Of a stretch of DNA of 64,000 nt, positions 57,269 through 64,000 are shown piece after piece. The stretch is from positions 111,969-175,968 of the forward strand of contig NZ_JAIFZS010000015.1 in the NCBI RefSeq assembly GCF_019710635.1, read 5' to 3'. Every line of letters begins with the position of its first letter. Position 1 is the stretch's first letter. Below the pieces are notes generated by a model. The model made no database searches. It saw only the letters and a program-made list of their open reading frames with translations, and was not told the DNA's origin. Made by a program: the position numbers and the translations under genes. The DNA comes from Mycolicibacterium xanthum (lineage in GTDB: Bacteria; Actinomycetota; Actinomycetes; Mycobacteriales; Mycobacteriaceae).

Positions 57269-59469
57269 CAGGGAGACGCAGCATATTCTCATTCGCTCAT
57301 CGTGAGGAGTTCCACCCGAAACTGGCGATCGTCGGCGGCCGACTGGAGGATGACAATGCCGCCATCTATGACGAGATGCGCCGTCTGGCGGGCGGAAGGA
57401 TCGTCGTCTTCGCGACGGCGTCGTCGGTGCCTGAGGAGGTCGGCCCTGAAGCCGTCGGCGTGTTTCGCGCCCATGGCTTCGATGCCGTCCTGGCCGGGGT
57501 TCACGGCGCCGGGGCGGTGGGGGCCGCGCAGAACAAGGCGATCGCCGATCTCGTCGAGGACTATGGCAGCGTCTATTTCACCGGCGGCGACCAGGCCCTG
57601 ATCACCGGGGCGCTGGCGCCGAAGGGCAGGGAAAGCCGGGTGCTGAAGGCGATCCGCAAAGCGCAGCGCAACGGTGCTCTGGTCGCCGGGTCGAGCGCCG
57701 GGGCCGCCATCATGTCCGATGTGATGATTTCCGGTGGCACGTCGCTGGAAGCGGCGACCTACGGTGTGGCCGATGACCCGGACCACCCCGGAATGCTGCT
57801 GGAGCCGGGGCTCGGCTTCTTTCCATGGGGCATGGTCGACCAGCATTTCATCAAGCGCGGCCGGTTCGGCCGACTGGTCGTCGGCATGCAGGCGTCCGGC
57901 GCGAAGCTCGGCTTCGGCATCGACGAGAACACCGCTTTGTTCGTCGACGGCAAGATTGCGCGGGTGATCGGCGAATATGGCGCCTTCGTGTTCCATCTCG
58001 AGGAGGCGCAAGTCGATAGCCGCCGCAGGCTGATCGAAAATATCGGTTTCAGCTATGCCGACAACGGTGACAGCTATGACCTGGAAGCGGGCGAGGTCGT
58101 CCCCGGTCCGGGCAAGCGGCCGGTGACCCGGCGCGACATCACCTACAACGCCCCCGCCCGCTCGCTCCGCAACGTCTTCGCCGCCTATACGCTCTACGAT
58201 CTCGTGGCGCGGCTGGTGCTGGGGGACCCCGAGGCCTATCCGACGGATCGCGCCCGCGCGATAGAGCCCAAGGCGGGCTGCGCCACCAGCGTCGAGATAT
58301 CCCGCCGGGGCGGCCGTGCGGCCGCCTACATTCCCGGAGGCGGGCGTGATTTCCGCATGACGGCGGTGGATTTTCGGGCCAGCATGCAGACGCGCCGGCT
58401 CAATGCGGCGCAACTGGCGGAGAACCGGCGGGCGGCGCTGTCCCGCGACTACGGTGAGAAGCCGGGACAGCAGGCCCGCGTGATGATGCTGGGCTCGGCG
58501 CCGCTCGATCCCGGCAGCCCGCTGCTTGCTGAACTGGCGTCGTATTGCGAGGGGCAGGTGGGTGTGCTTGCCGCCGCTTCCGCCGAGCCCCGCGCGGCCG
58601 CGCGGGAATATATCGGCGCCTTGCAGAGCCACGGCGTCGAGGCCACCGATCTGGCCGTCACCATCGACAACGTCGATCGCCGAATGCGCGAGGAAGCGCT
58701 GGTCGAGCAGATCGCCGCCCTGCGCACCATCATCCTGACCGGCGGTAACCAGATCAGGCTGGTGGAATGCCTGCTCTACCGTGGCGATGTCACGCCGCTG
58801 CTGACCGCCATTGCGCGGGCGCGGGCGGCCGGCGCGATGATCGTCGGGGTCAGCGGCGCGGCCTCGGCGCTGTCCGGTTTCATGATCGGCGGCGGCACGT
58901 CCTACGAAGCGCTGCGCTTCGGCATCGCCTCGGATATGGGACGGCACGGATTGGTGATCCAGGAAGGGTTGGGATTTTTCGGCGCCGCCATCGTCGACCA
59001 GAAACTGTCGTCCTCGCGCCGTCTCGGCCGCCTTGCCGTCGCCTGCGCCGAGGAAGGCGTACGCTTCGGCCTCGGTCTCCTGGAAGACAGCGGCGTCATC
59101 GCCAACCACGACAACAGCCAACTCACCGCGACCGGCGCGCGCGGCGCCGTCCTGGTCGAGCTCGATTCGCTCAAGACCGAGCTGCAGGGGGACGACTTCA
59201 TCGCGGGGGACACCAGGCTGTGCTTTGCCGGTCCGGGGGATGTCATCGACATGGCGACCGGGACCGTCACCCGGCTGGCGCCGGCTGCCGCTTCCGCCGC
59301 CGCGCTGGATACGTTGGTGGACGAACTGATCGAGGAATGCGTCGGCAATGCCGGCCCGGTGACCGCGCCCGGTGGCACACACGAAGCCCATATTGCCCTG
59401 CGCTATCGCTCACACGAGGATGGCACCGGCTATCTCGACATTGAAAGCATCCGTGATCGGCACGGATGA
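57265..59469 (+). CDS. cphB: tandem-domain cyanophycinase-like protein (peptidase S51)
   Basis: 734 residues, about twice the normal cyanophycinase. Residues 15-280 form a complete S51 domain: KLAIVGGRLED, VYFTGGDQ, the nucleophile elbow GSSAGAA (Ser144) and ISGGTSLEAATYGV. Residues from about 405 form a second copy: MMLGSAPLDPGSPL, IILTGGNQ and GVSGAASALSG (Ser530) with GGGTSYEALRFG. The second elbow reads S-G-A instead of S-A-G and may be altered or inactive. No signal peptide is seen, so it acts in the cytosol. Cyanophycinases release beta-Asp-Arg dipeptides from the polymer. Coupled to cphA by ATGA. Confidence 0.9.
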   Translation: MTGRRSIFSFAHREEFHPKLAIVGGRLEDDNAAIYDEMRRLAGGRIVVFATASSVPEEVGPEAVGVFRAHGFDAVLAGVHGAGAVGAAQNKAIADLVEDYGSVYFTGGDQALITGALAPKGRESRVLKAIRKAQRNGALVAGSSAGAAIMSDVMISGGTSLEAATYGVADDPDHPGMLLEPGLGFFPWGMVDQHFIKRGRFGRLVVGMQASGAKLGFGIDENTALFVDGKIARVIGEYGAFVFHLEEAQVDSRRRLIENIGFSYADNGDSYDLEAGEVVPGPGKRPVTRRDITYNAPARSLRNVFAAYTLYDLVARLVLGDPEAYPTDRARAIEPKAGCATSVEISRRGGRAAAYIPGGGRDFRMTAVDFRASMQTRRLNAAQLAENRRAALSRDYGEKPGQQARVMMLGSAPLDPGSPLLAELASYCEGQVGVLAAASAEPRAAAREYIGALQSHGVEATDLAVTIDNVDRRMREEALVEQIAALRTIILTGGNQIRLVECLLYRGDVTPLLTAIARARAAGAMIVGVSGAASALSGFMIGGGTSYEALRFGIASDMGRHGLVIQEGLGFFGAAIVDQKLSSSRRLGRLAVACAEEGVRFGLGLLEDSGVIANHDNSQLTATGARGAVLVELDSLKTELQGDDFIAGDTRLCFAGPGDVIDMATGTVTRLAPAAASAAALDTLVDELIEECVGNAGPVTAPGGTHEAHIALRYRSHEDGTGYLDIESIRDRHG

Positions 59470-59479
59470 ATCGGCACAG

Positions 59480-59848
59480 ATGAAACTGAAAGAACGGACA
59501 GTCATGTATCTCGATGGGACCACCCTCACCACGCTGCTTTCCGATGCGGAGAAAGCGGCTGCAAACGCCCCTGCCATTGCGGCCGCGGGACCGCGCTACA
59601 CCTCGGCGCTCGCCGTCATCGAGGCCGCCATGGCGCTGCCGGAACTGGGTGAGGCCGGCGTGACGGCCTTTCTCGATGCGCAGGGGATCGAACTGCGCGA
59701 CATGCCCCCAGGTCATCGTTTGATCGCAGGGGCGCTGGCGACGGAAGGCAAGCTGAAGGAACGCCTGCATGCCGCCTGTGCCGCCTACTACGAGACCGAG
59801 GTGTTCGTGCTTCCGGCCGGCGAGCCGGAAGCTCCGCAGCCGCAGTGA
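59480..59848 (+). CDS. small unknown protein of the cyanophycin operon
   Basis: 122 residues from ATG 59480; ATG 59504 (MYLDGTTLTTLL) would remove eight. The protein is helical and Ala-rich, with LSDAEKAAANAPAI, RYTSALAVIEAAMALPELG and ACAAYYETEVFVLPAG. No known domain, signal peptide or membrane segment is evident. It lies 10 bp after the cyanophycinase gene and 21 bp before the AstE-like gene, so it is surely part of the operon. A granule-binding or accessory role is possible but unsupported by motifs. Confidence 0.75.
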   Translation: MKLKERTVMYLDGTTLTTLLSDAEKAAANAPAIAAAGPRYTSALAVIEAAMALPELGEAGVTAFLDAQGIELRDMPPGHRLIAGALATEGKLKERLHAACAAYYETEVFVLPAGEPEAPQPQ

Positions 59849-59869
59849 GACAGGTGGAGTGAAACCGCG

Positions 59870-60958
59870 ATGCGCCAGACCTACGATCTGCCGGGCTCGC
59901 CACATCGCCTGACCGTGCTCAGCTTCGGCGCGGCGGGGACGGGCCGGAAAGCCTATTTGCAAGCCGGACTGCATGCCGACGAGTTCCCCGGCATGTTGGT
60001 CCTGCGCATTCTGGCCGGGCATCTGGCCGAAGCGGAAGCTCGCGGCGGGGTCCGCGGTGAAATCCTGCTGGTGCCGCAGGCAAACCCGATCGGCCTGGCG
60101 CAGACCGAAACCAGCTTCGTGTCCGGTCGGATCGAAAGCGGCACCGGGGAGAACTTCAACCGGAACTATGCCGATCTGTCAGATCTCGGAAACCTGTCGC
60201 TGGGCCCCGACGCGGCGTCGAACGTCGAAACGATCCGGGCCGCGATGTCCGCGCGGCTTGCGGCGATGCAGCCGGATAAAGCACTGGCACATCTGCGCCA
60301 CAGATTGCTGACGCTCGCCCACGACGCCGACCTCGTGCTCGACCTGCACGCCGACAACGAGGCCGAGCCGCACATGTATGTCGGCCCGGCGCTGTGGCCG
60401 GCCGCCGAGGACATCGCCGCGGCGATCGATGCGCGAGCGGTGCTGCTGTCAGAGGTGTCCGGCGGCTACCCCTTCGATGAGGCCTGCGCCAGTCCATGGT
60501 GGGTGCTGGCCACGAACCACCCCGGTCTGCCCATTCCGCCGGCCTGCCTTGCCGCCACGCTGGAAATGGGCAGCAACGACGATGTCGATCCCGAACGCGC
60601 CGCCGATCAAGCCACAGGCCTGCTGCGGATGTTGCAGGGACGCGGCTTTGTCGATGGGTCGGGCGGGCGCCCGCGTTTGTCCTGCCGCGCCACGGCGCTG
60701 ACTGCGATGGCGCAACTGCGCTCGCCGGTCCCGGGGCTCGTCGCCTATCGCCGCCGGCTGGGCGAGGTGGTCCGCAAGGGCGATCTCGTCGCCACGGTGA
60801 TCGATCCGCTTGGCGAGGAGACGGAATTGCGGGCCGAGACCGACGGGCGGCTCTTCGCTCGCCACAGCCAGCCTTATGCCTGGCCGGGACGGGTGATCGG
60901 CAAGATCGCCGGCGAAATTCCGCTGGAGAGCAGAACGGGCAACTTGCTTTCGGATTGA
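59870..60958 (+). CDS. succinylglutamate desuccinylase/aspartoacylase-family (M14) zinc enzyme
   Basis: 362 residues. The zinc motif HxxE is in GLHADEFPGML, the third ligand His in LVLDLHADNEAEPH, and the substrate-binding arginine/asparagine pair in ENFNRNYADL. ATLEMGSND and a C-terminal barrel-sandwich-like domain (GEVVRKGDLVATVIDPLG) are typical of AstE/AspA relatives. They hydrolyse amides such as N-succinylglutamate or N-acetylaspartate. At the end of a cyanophycin operon with no isoaspartyl dipeptidase gene, it may hydrolyse beta-aspartyl-arginine, whose linkage equals an amino-succinyl amide on arginine. That step is inference. Confidence 0.85.
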   Translation: MRQTYDLPGSPHRLTVLSFGAAGTGRKAYLQAGLHADEFPGMLVLRILAGHLAEAEARGGVRGEILLVPQANPIGLAQTETSFVSGRIESGTGENFNRNYADLSDLGNLSLGPDAASNVETIRAAMSARLAAMQPDKALAHLRHRLLTLAHDADLVLDLHADNEAEPHMYVGPALWPAAEDIAAAIDARAVLLSEVSGGYPFDEACASPWWVLATNHPGLPIPPACLAATLEMGSNDDVDPERAADQATGLLRMLQGRGFVDGSGGRPRLSCRATALTAMAQLRSPVPGLVAYRRRLGEVVRKGDLVATVIDPLGEETELRAETDGRLFARHSQPYAWPGRVIGKIAGEIPLESRTGNLLSD

Positions 60959-61018
60959 TGCTTGTCGCGCGGAAATGCGTCACGGCAACCCGATCCGGCG
61001 GAAAGACCCCGGCTTGGT

Positions 61019-61303
61019 TCACTCGAAGTCCAATTTCCGGTGCCTGGCCAACGCGCCCAACACAAGTTCTTGACGCATCTCGTCGAACTCCACCGACGAT
61101 TCCGAAGTGGCCACCGGCCGTAGATGATTCGCCAGCGTACGCGCTGTCGTAAAGTAGATGTGAGGTTGCCGTGATGTCGCTGTCGAGGCGGTTGCTGCTT
61201 CTTCCGATGTCAGCACCCGGTGCAGGTCGCAATCGATGGCGCATTTCTCAATGTGGCCTGTGGGAGCAGGCTCGTCCTGGAGGTGTCGGCGGGTTGGATC
61301 CAC
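61019..61303 (-). CDS. possible small hypothetical protein or gene remnant at the island's right edge
   Basis: A 94-codon frame from GTG 61303 to TGA 61019. The C-terminal part, SSVEFDEMRQELVLGALARH then RKLDFE, looks like a genuine protein end with balanced composition. The N-terminal part overlaps the chorismate mutase start region on the other strand and is less convincing. It could be the tail of a gene truncated when the island inserted. No family recognised. The surrounding gap 60959-61293 shows no other feature. Confidence 0.3.
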   Translation of the reverse strand: MDPTRRHLQDEPAPTGHIEKCAIDCDLHRVLTSEEAATASTATSRQPHIYFTTARTLANHLRPVATSESSVEFDEMRQELVLGALARHRKLDFE

Positions 61304-61474
61304 GATTGATTCGCGTGCTGCCCTGGGTGACCGTCGCGGTCCTGTCGTTGATCTGCGCCCCGTCCGCGCACAGCCAGCCCCACTACACCCTCGTCGACCT
61401 CGTCGACGCGGCCACCCGGCGGCTTCAGGCCGCCGAACCCGTCGTGGCCGCCAAATTCCACTCCGGTGCTCCCG
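61294..61474 (+). pseudogene. secreted chorismate mutase, 5' part, interrupted by an IS21 element
   Basis: TTG 61294 follows GGAGGT (61279-61284) by nine bases. The frame encodes a signal peptide (VLPWVTVAVLSLICAPSAHS) and then YTLVDLVDAATRRLQAAEPV and KFHSGAP, which align with the start of the mature secreted AroQ-gamma chorismate mutase (Rv1885c has LAELVDAAAERLEVADPV). After 61474 the frame runs into the IS and stops at 61503. The remaining 3' part resumes at 63884. The enzyme converts chorismate to prephenate outside the cytoplasm. Confidence 0.85.
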
Positions 61475-61519
61475 TGACCGCGCTCACTGAAATTCCCCAC
61501 TGACGCTCATCGAAATTCC
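61475..61519 (+). repeat. left terminal transposase-binding repeats of the IS
   Basis: Outer repeat 61475-61496 and inner repeat 61501-61519 both end in GAAATTCC. Confidence 0.8.
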
Positions 61520-61611
61520 CCACCCGTGTGGCTCCGCCGAGAAGGGCGGGCCTCCTTCGATGCTGCTGGTGTCTGACGCCAGCTGCTTCACCGAAGGAGG
61601 CCCGCTTTCTC

Positions 61612-62973
61612 ATGCTCACATGGGAGGACGACTTGGAAATACATGCCCTACACAAACGTGGTTGGACGATCGCCGCGATTGCCCGTCACACCGGCCGGGA
61701 CCGCAAGACGATCTCGGATTATCTGTCGGGCAAGCGCACGCCGGGAGTGCGTGCGCGGCCGGGCCCGGATCGGTTCGAGCCGTTCGTCGACTACGTCAGC
61801 GCCCGGCTGGCCGAGGACCCGCATCTGTGGGCCCGCACCTTGTTCGACGAGCTCGAGGAGCTGGGGTTTGGTCTGTCGTATCAGAGCCTGACCCGTAACA
61901 TCCGCGCCCGCGATCTACGCCCCGTCTGTCAGGCGTGCCGCACGGTCACGGAGCGGCCGAACTCGGTGATCCCACACCCTGCGGGTGAGGAGACCCAGTG
62001 GGACTGGCTGGAATTACCTGATCCGCCGCAGTTGTGGGGGTGGGGTAAGACCGCACATTTGCTGGTCGGCTCGCTGGCGCATTCGGGCAAGTGGCGCGGC
62101 TTCCTGGCGCCCAGCGAGGATCAGCCGCACCTGGTCGCCGGCCTGGACCGGGTGACCCGCGGCCTGGGCGGCGTCACACGCCAATGGCGGTTCGACCGGA
62201 TGGCCACGGTGTGTGATCCCGGCAGCGGGCGGGTGACCGCGTCGTTTGCCGGGGTGGCCAAGCACTACGGGGTGGCGGTGGCGATCTGCCCGGCCCGGCG
62301 CGGCAACCGCAAGGGCGTGGTGGAGAAGGTCAACCACACCGCTGCGCAACGCTGGTGGCGCACCCTGCCCGATGACCTGACCGTCGAGGCGGCCCAGGTG
62401 AGCCTGGACCGTTTCGCGGCCCTGCGGGGCGACACCCGGCTGCGGGCCACCGCCGATGGCCGGTCCTCGGTCGCTGTGGCGGCCAAGGCCGAACCGCTGG
62501 CTCCGCCACCGGCGGCGCCGTATCCGGTGATCGTGGCCGAGACCCGCACGGCGTCGCGGCAGGCGCTGGTGTCCTACCGCGGCAACCGCTACTCGGTGCC
62601 CCCGGAGCTGGCCGCCGCCCAAGTGGTGGTGTCCCATCCGGTCGGCGGACAGTTCCTCGACATCGCCACCGTCGGTGGGATCGTGATCGCCCGCCACCGC
62701 ATGGCCGCTGACGGGCTGCAGGTGATGGTGCGTGACAGTGGCCATGTCATCGCCCTGGACACCGCCGCGATGGCCACCGCGGCCACCGGGCGCCCGCACC
62801 GCCGCAAGGAACGCATCCCACCGGGCCCGGCCGCCAAAGCCGCTGCCGCACACCTGCGTCAGGCCAACGACGTCAGTAACCAGAAATCCCAAACCCTCAC
62901 TCCGTCAACCGATTCCATCGTCATCGACCTGTCCGCCTACGAGCGGGCCGCCCAGAACAGGACCATCCAATGA
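61612..62973 (+). CDS. istA: IS21-family transposase IstA
   Basis: 453 residues from ATG 61612 (AGGAGG at 61595-61600). The N-terminal HTH (LHKRGWTIAAIARHTGRDRK) binds the IS ends. The integrase-like DDE core includes WDWLELPDPP, an Asp in WRFDRMATVCDPGSG and the Glu in GNRKGVVEKVNH. The C-terminal Mu-type beta-barrel contains YRGNRYSVPPELA. IstA cuts and joins DNA strands with help from the ATPase IstB. The stop overlaps istB by four bases. Confidence 0.93.
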   Translation: MLTWEDDLEIHALHKRGWTIAAIARHTGRDRKTISDYLSGKRTPGVRARPGPDRFEPFVDYVSARLAEDPHLWARTLFDELEELGFGLSYQSLTRNIRARDLRPVCQACRTVTERPNSVIPHPAGEETQWDWLELPDPPQLWGWGKTAHLLVGSLAHSGKWRGFLAPSEDQPHLVAGLDRVTRGLGGVTRQWRFDRMATVCDPGSGRVTASFAGVAKHYGVAVAICPARRGNRKGVVEKVNHTAAQRWWRTLPDDLTVEAAQVSLDRFAALRGDTRLRATADGRSSVAVAAKAEPLAPPPAAPYPVIVAETRTASRQALVSYRGNRYSVPPELAAAQVVVSHPVGGQFLDIATVGGIVIARHRMAADGLQVMVRDSGHVIALDTAAMATAATGRPHRRKERIPPGPAAKAAAAHLRQANDVSNQKSQTLTPSTDSIVIDLSAYERAAQNRTIQ

Positions 62974-63821
62974 CCCCCACACCCCGCACCGGCAAGACCA
63001 CCACGACCACCACCGAGGAGTCGCCCTCGGCAGCCGCGTCGCGGTACCAGCAGCTGCGCTCACACCTGGCCGAACTCAAACTCACCGCCGCCGCCGAAGC
63101 CCTACCCGCCGTGTTGGACCAAGCCAGCGCCGAAGGGCTGTCGCTGACCATGGCCCTGGAGCGGCTGCTGGCCGTCGAGGTCGAGGCCAGCACCGCGCGC
63201 CGACTGGCCGGCCGGCTACGGTTCGCCTGCCTGCCCACCCCCGCCACCCTGACCGACTTCGACATCGACGCCGCCGCCGGGATCGACCGCAAGCTCATCG
63301 ACGAACTCGGCACCTGCCGCTACCTGGAGTCAGCAACCAACATCCTGCTCATCGGCCCACCCGGCACCGGCAAAACCCACCTCGGTGTGGGACTGGCACG
63401 AGCCGCCGCCCACGCCGGCTACCGCACCTACACCACCGCCGCCGATCTGGCCGCCCGCTGCCACCGCGCCGCCATCGAGGGACGCTGGGCCACCACCATG
63501 CGCTTCTACGCCGGCCCCACCCTGCTCGTGATCGATGAACTCGGCTATCTACCACTTCCCGCCGAAGCAGCCTCAGCACTGTTTCAGGTGGTCTCCCAAC
63601 GGTATTTGAAAACATCGATCGTCATCACCACCAACCGCGGCGTGGGCGCGTGGGGCGAGATCCTCGGCGACACCACCGTCGCCGCTGCCATGCTCGACCG
63701 CCTGCTGCACCGCTCCGTGGTCATCAACCTCGACGGCGAGTCCTACCGCCTCCGCGACCACCAGGCCGCCGCCGAAACCCTGCGCCGAACCACCACCGGC
63801 ACCCGCCAACAACTACACTGA
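62970..63821 (+). CDS. istB: IS21-family helper ATPase IstB
   Basis: 283 residues of the DnaC/AAA+ type. Walker A is LIGPPGTGKTHLGVGLA, Walker B LLVIDELGYLPL, with the sensor segment SIVITTNRGVGAWGEI and arginine finger near LDRLLHRSVVI. IstB forms ATP-dependent oligomers on target DNA and directs IstA to it. Translation is coupled to istA through ATGA. Confidence 0.95.
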   Translation: MTPTPRTGKTTTTTTEESPSAAASRYQQLRSHLAELKLTAAAEALPAVLDQASAEGLSLTMALERLLAVEVEASTARRLAGRLRFACLPTPATLTDFDIDAAAGIDRKLIDELGTCRYLESATNILLIGPPGTGKTHLGVGLARAAAHAGYRTYTTAADLAARCHRAAIEGRWATTMRFYAGPTLLVIDELGYLPLPAEAASALFQVVSQRYLKTSIVITTNRGVGAWGEILGDTTVAAAMLDRLLHRSVVINLDGESYRLRDHQAAAETLRRTTTGTRQQLH

Positions 63822-63838
63822 CCGCTGCTCACAGGTGA

Positions 63839-63883
63839 GGAATTTCGGCGAGCACACCTGCGGAATTTCGATGAGCGCGATCA
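63839..63883 (-). repeat. right terminal transposase-binding repeats of the IS
   Basis: Outer repeat 63862-63883 and inner repeat 63839-63856, inverted relative to the left end. Confidence 0.8.
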
Positions 63884-64000
63884 CCCGTGGAGGACCCGGC
63901 CCGCGAACAGCAGGTGCTCGACGCGGTATCCGTCGTGGCCGCCGGCCTGAATCTGGACCCGGCGTACGTGGCGTCCGTGTTCCGCGACCAGATCGACGCG
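63884..64000 (+). pseudogene. secreted chorismate mutase, 3' part (runs off the window)
   Basis: After one copy of the CCCG duplication the original frame resumes as VEDPAREQQVLDAVSVVA, then DPAYVASVFRDQIDA, matching the Rv1885c helix IDPDYVTRVFDDQI. Joining GCT at 61468-61470 to CCC GTG GAG at 63884 restores an uninterrupted reading frame (GAP-VED). The remainder lies beyond the window. Confidence 0.85.

Larger units (their letters stand above)
54374..60958 (+). other. horizontally acquired cyanophycin gene block
   Basis: Four same-strand genes (54533-60958) share codon habits unlike the flanks: Tyr TAT and His CAT are frequent, while neighbouring mycobacterial genes use TAC and CAC almost exclusively. 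The proteins resemble alphaproteobacterial homologues by my recollection. The block begins just after tRNA-Phe. No integrase, transposase or full-length direct repeat of the tRNA end was seen at the right edge. Boundaries are approximate. Confidence 0.75.
61475..63883 (+). mobile_element. IS21-family insertion sequence (2,409 bp) with 4-bp target duplication
   Basis: The element is bounded by 5'-TG...CA-3'. The left end TGACCGCGCTCACTGAAATT and the inverted right end TGATCGCGCTCATCGAAATT differ at three positions. A second copy of the motif sits inside each end (61501-61519 and 63839-63856), the multiple terminal repeats typical of IS21. The target CCCG is duplicated at 61471-61474 and 63884-63887. 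It carries istA and istB and looks intact. Confidence 0.93.

Noticed and set aside
60959..61293. attR-like duplicate of the tRNA-Phe 3' end at the right edge of the island.
   Set aside because: Only a short CTGGCCA-like match near 61040 was seen, which is expected by chance in this composition.

Overview
The window is chromosomal DNA of a rapidly growing mycobacterium (Mycolicibacterium type). Third codon positions are very GC-rich, and gene order follows blocks known from M. tuberculosis: rpsL-rpsG-fusA-tuf (Rv0682-0685), an SDR and a ferredoxin reductase (Rv0687/0688), encapsulin-DyP-M18 aminopeptidase (Rv0798c-0800), purL to purM (Rv0803-0809), Rv0810c-0813c, sseC2-cysA2-thiX-lmeA-glnR-mshD (Rv0814c-0819), pst/phoU, and an LCP protein, Dus, desA1, TetR and DUF2236 (Rv0822c-0826). 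Mycobacterium-specific functions (mycothiol synthase MshD, LmeA, DesA1, a cutinase-like protein) support this. Many genes have leaderless starts: a TANNNT -10 hexamer lies 6-8 nt before the start codon.

Layout. 1-5.3 kb: the end of a TetR regulator, then the str operon closed by a strong terminator. 5.3-10.8 kb: secreted cutinase-like protein, SHOCT membrane protein, GH65 glycosidase/phosphorylase, and a short-chain dehydrogenase behind a KstR-type palindrome. 10.9-13.6 kb: arginine/ornithine catabolism (rocD, a DDAH-like enzyme) divergent from an Lrp regulator. 13.6-18.1 kb: ferredoxin reductase, encapsulin with its DyP peroxidase cargo, aminopeptidase. 18.1-31.7 kb: purine biosynthesis (purL, purF, purM) among housekeeping genes. 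31.7-37.2 kb: a solute-binding lipoprotein, nitrobindin with small coupled reading frames, and a sulfur operon containing a polycysteine leader ORF. 37.3-44 kb: glnR, mshD, pstSCAB behind direct-repeat Pho boxes, and convergent phoU. 44-53.8 kb: LCP protein, Dus, DesA1 and regulator, a minimal Ser/Thr kinase, a secreted M15-like peptidase, and a permease/thioredoxin pair. 53.86-54.35 kb: tRNA genes Lys(-), Glu, Asp and Phe.

Immediately after tRNA-Phe lies a 6.4-kb block (about 54.4-60.96 kb) whose codon usage is unlike the rest; Tyr TAT, for example, is common there and rare elsewhere. It encodes a complete cyanophycin synthetase, a double-length tandem cyanophycinase-like protein, a small unknown protein and a zinc-dependent AstE/aspartoacylase-type enzyme, in tight operon spacing. 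This looks like a horizontally acquired nitrogen-storage operon for a multi-L-arginyl-poly-L-aspartate-like polymer, probably from an alphaproteobacterium. The last enzyme may replace the missing isoaspartyl dipeptidase. It is the most unusual system in the window.

The window ends in a secreted chorismate mutase gene interrupted by an IS21-family element (istA/istB). The insertion has a 4-bp target duplication, and precise excision would restore the reading frame.
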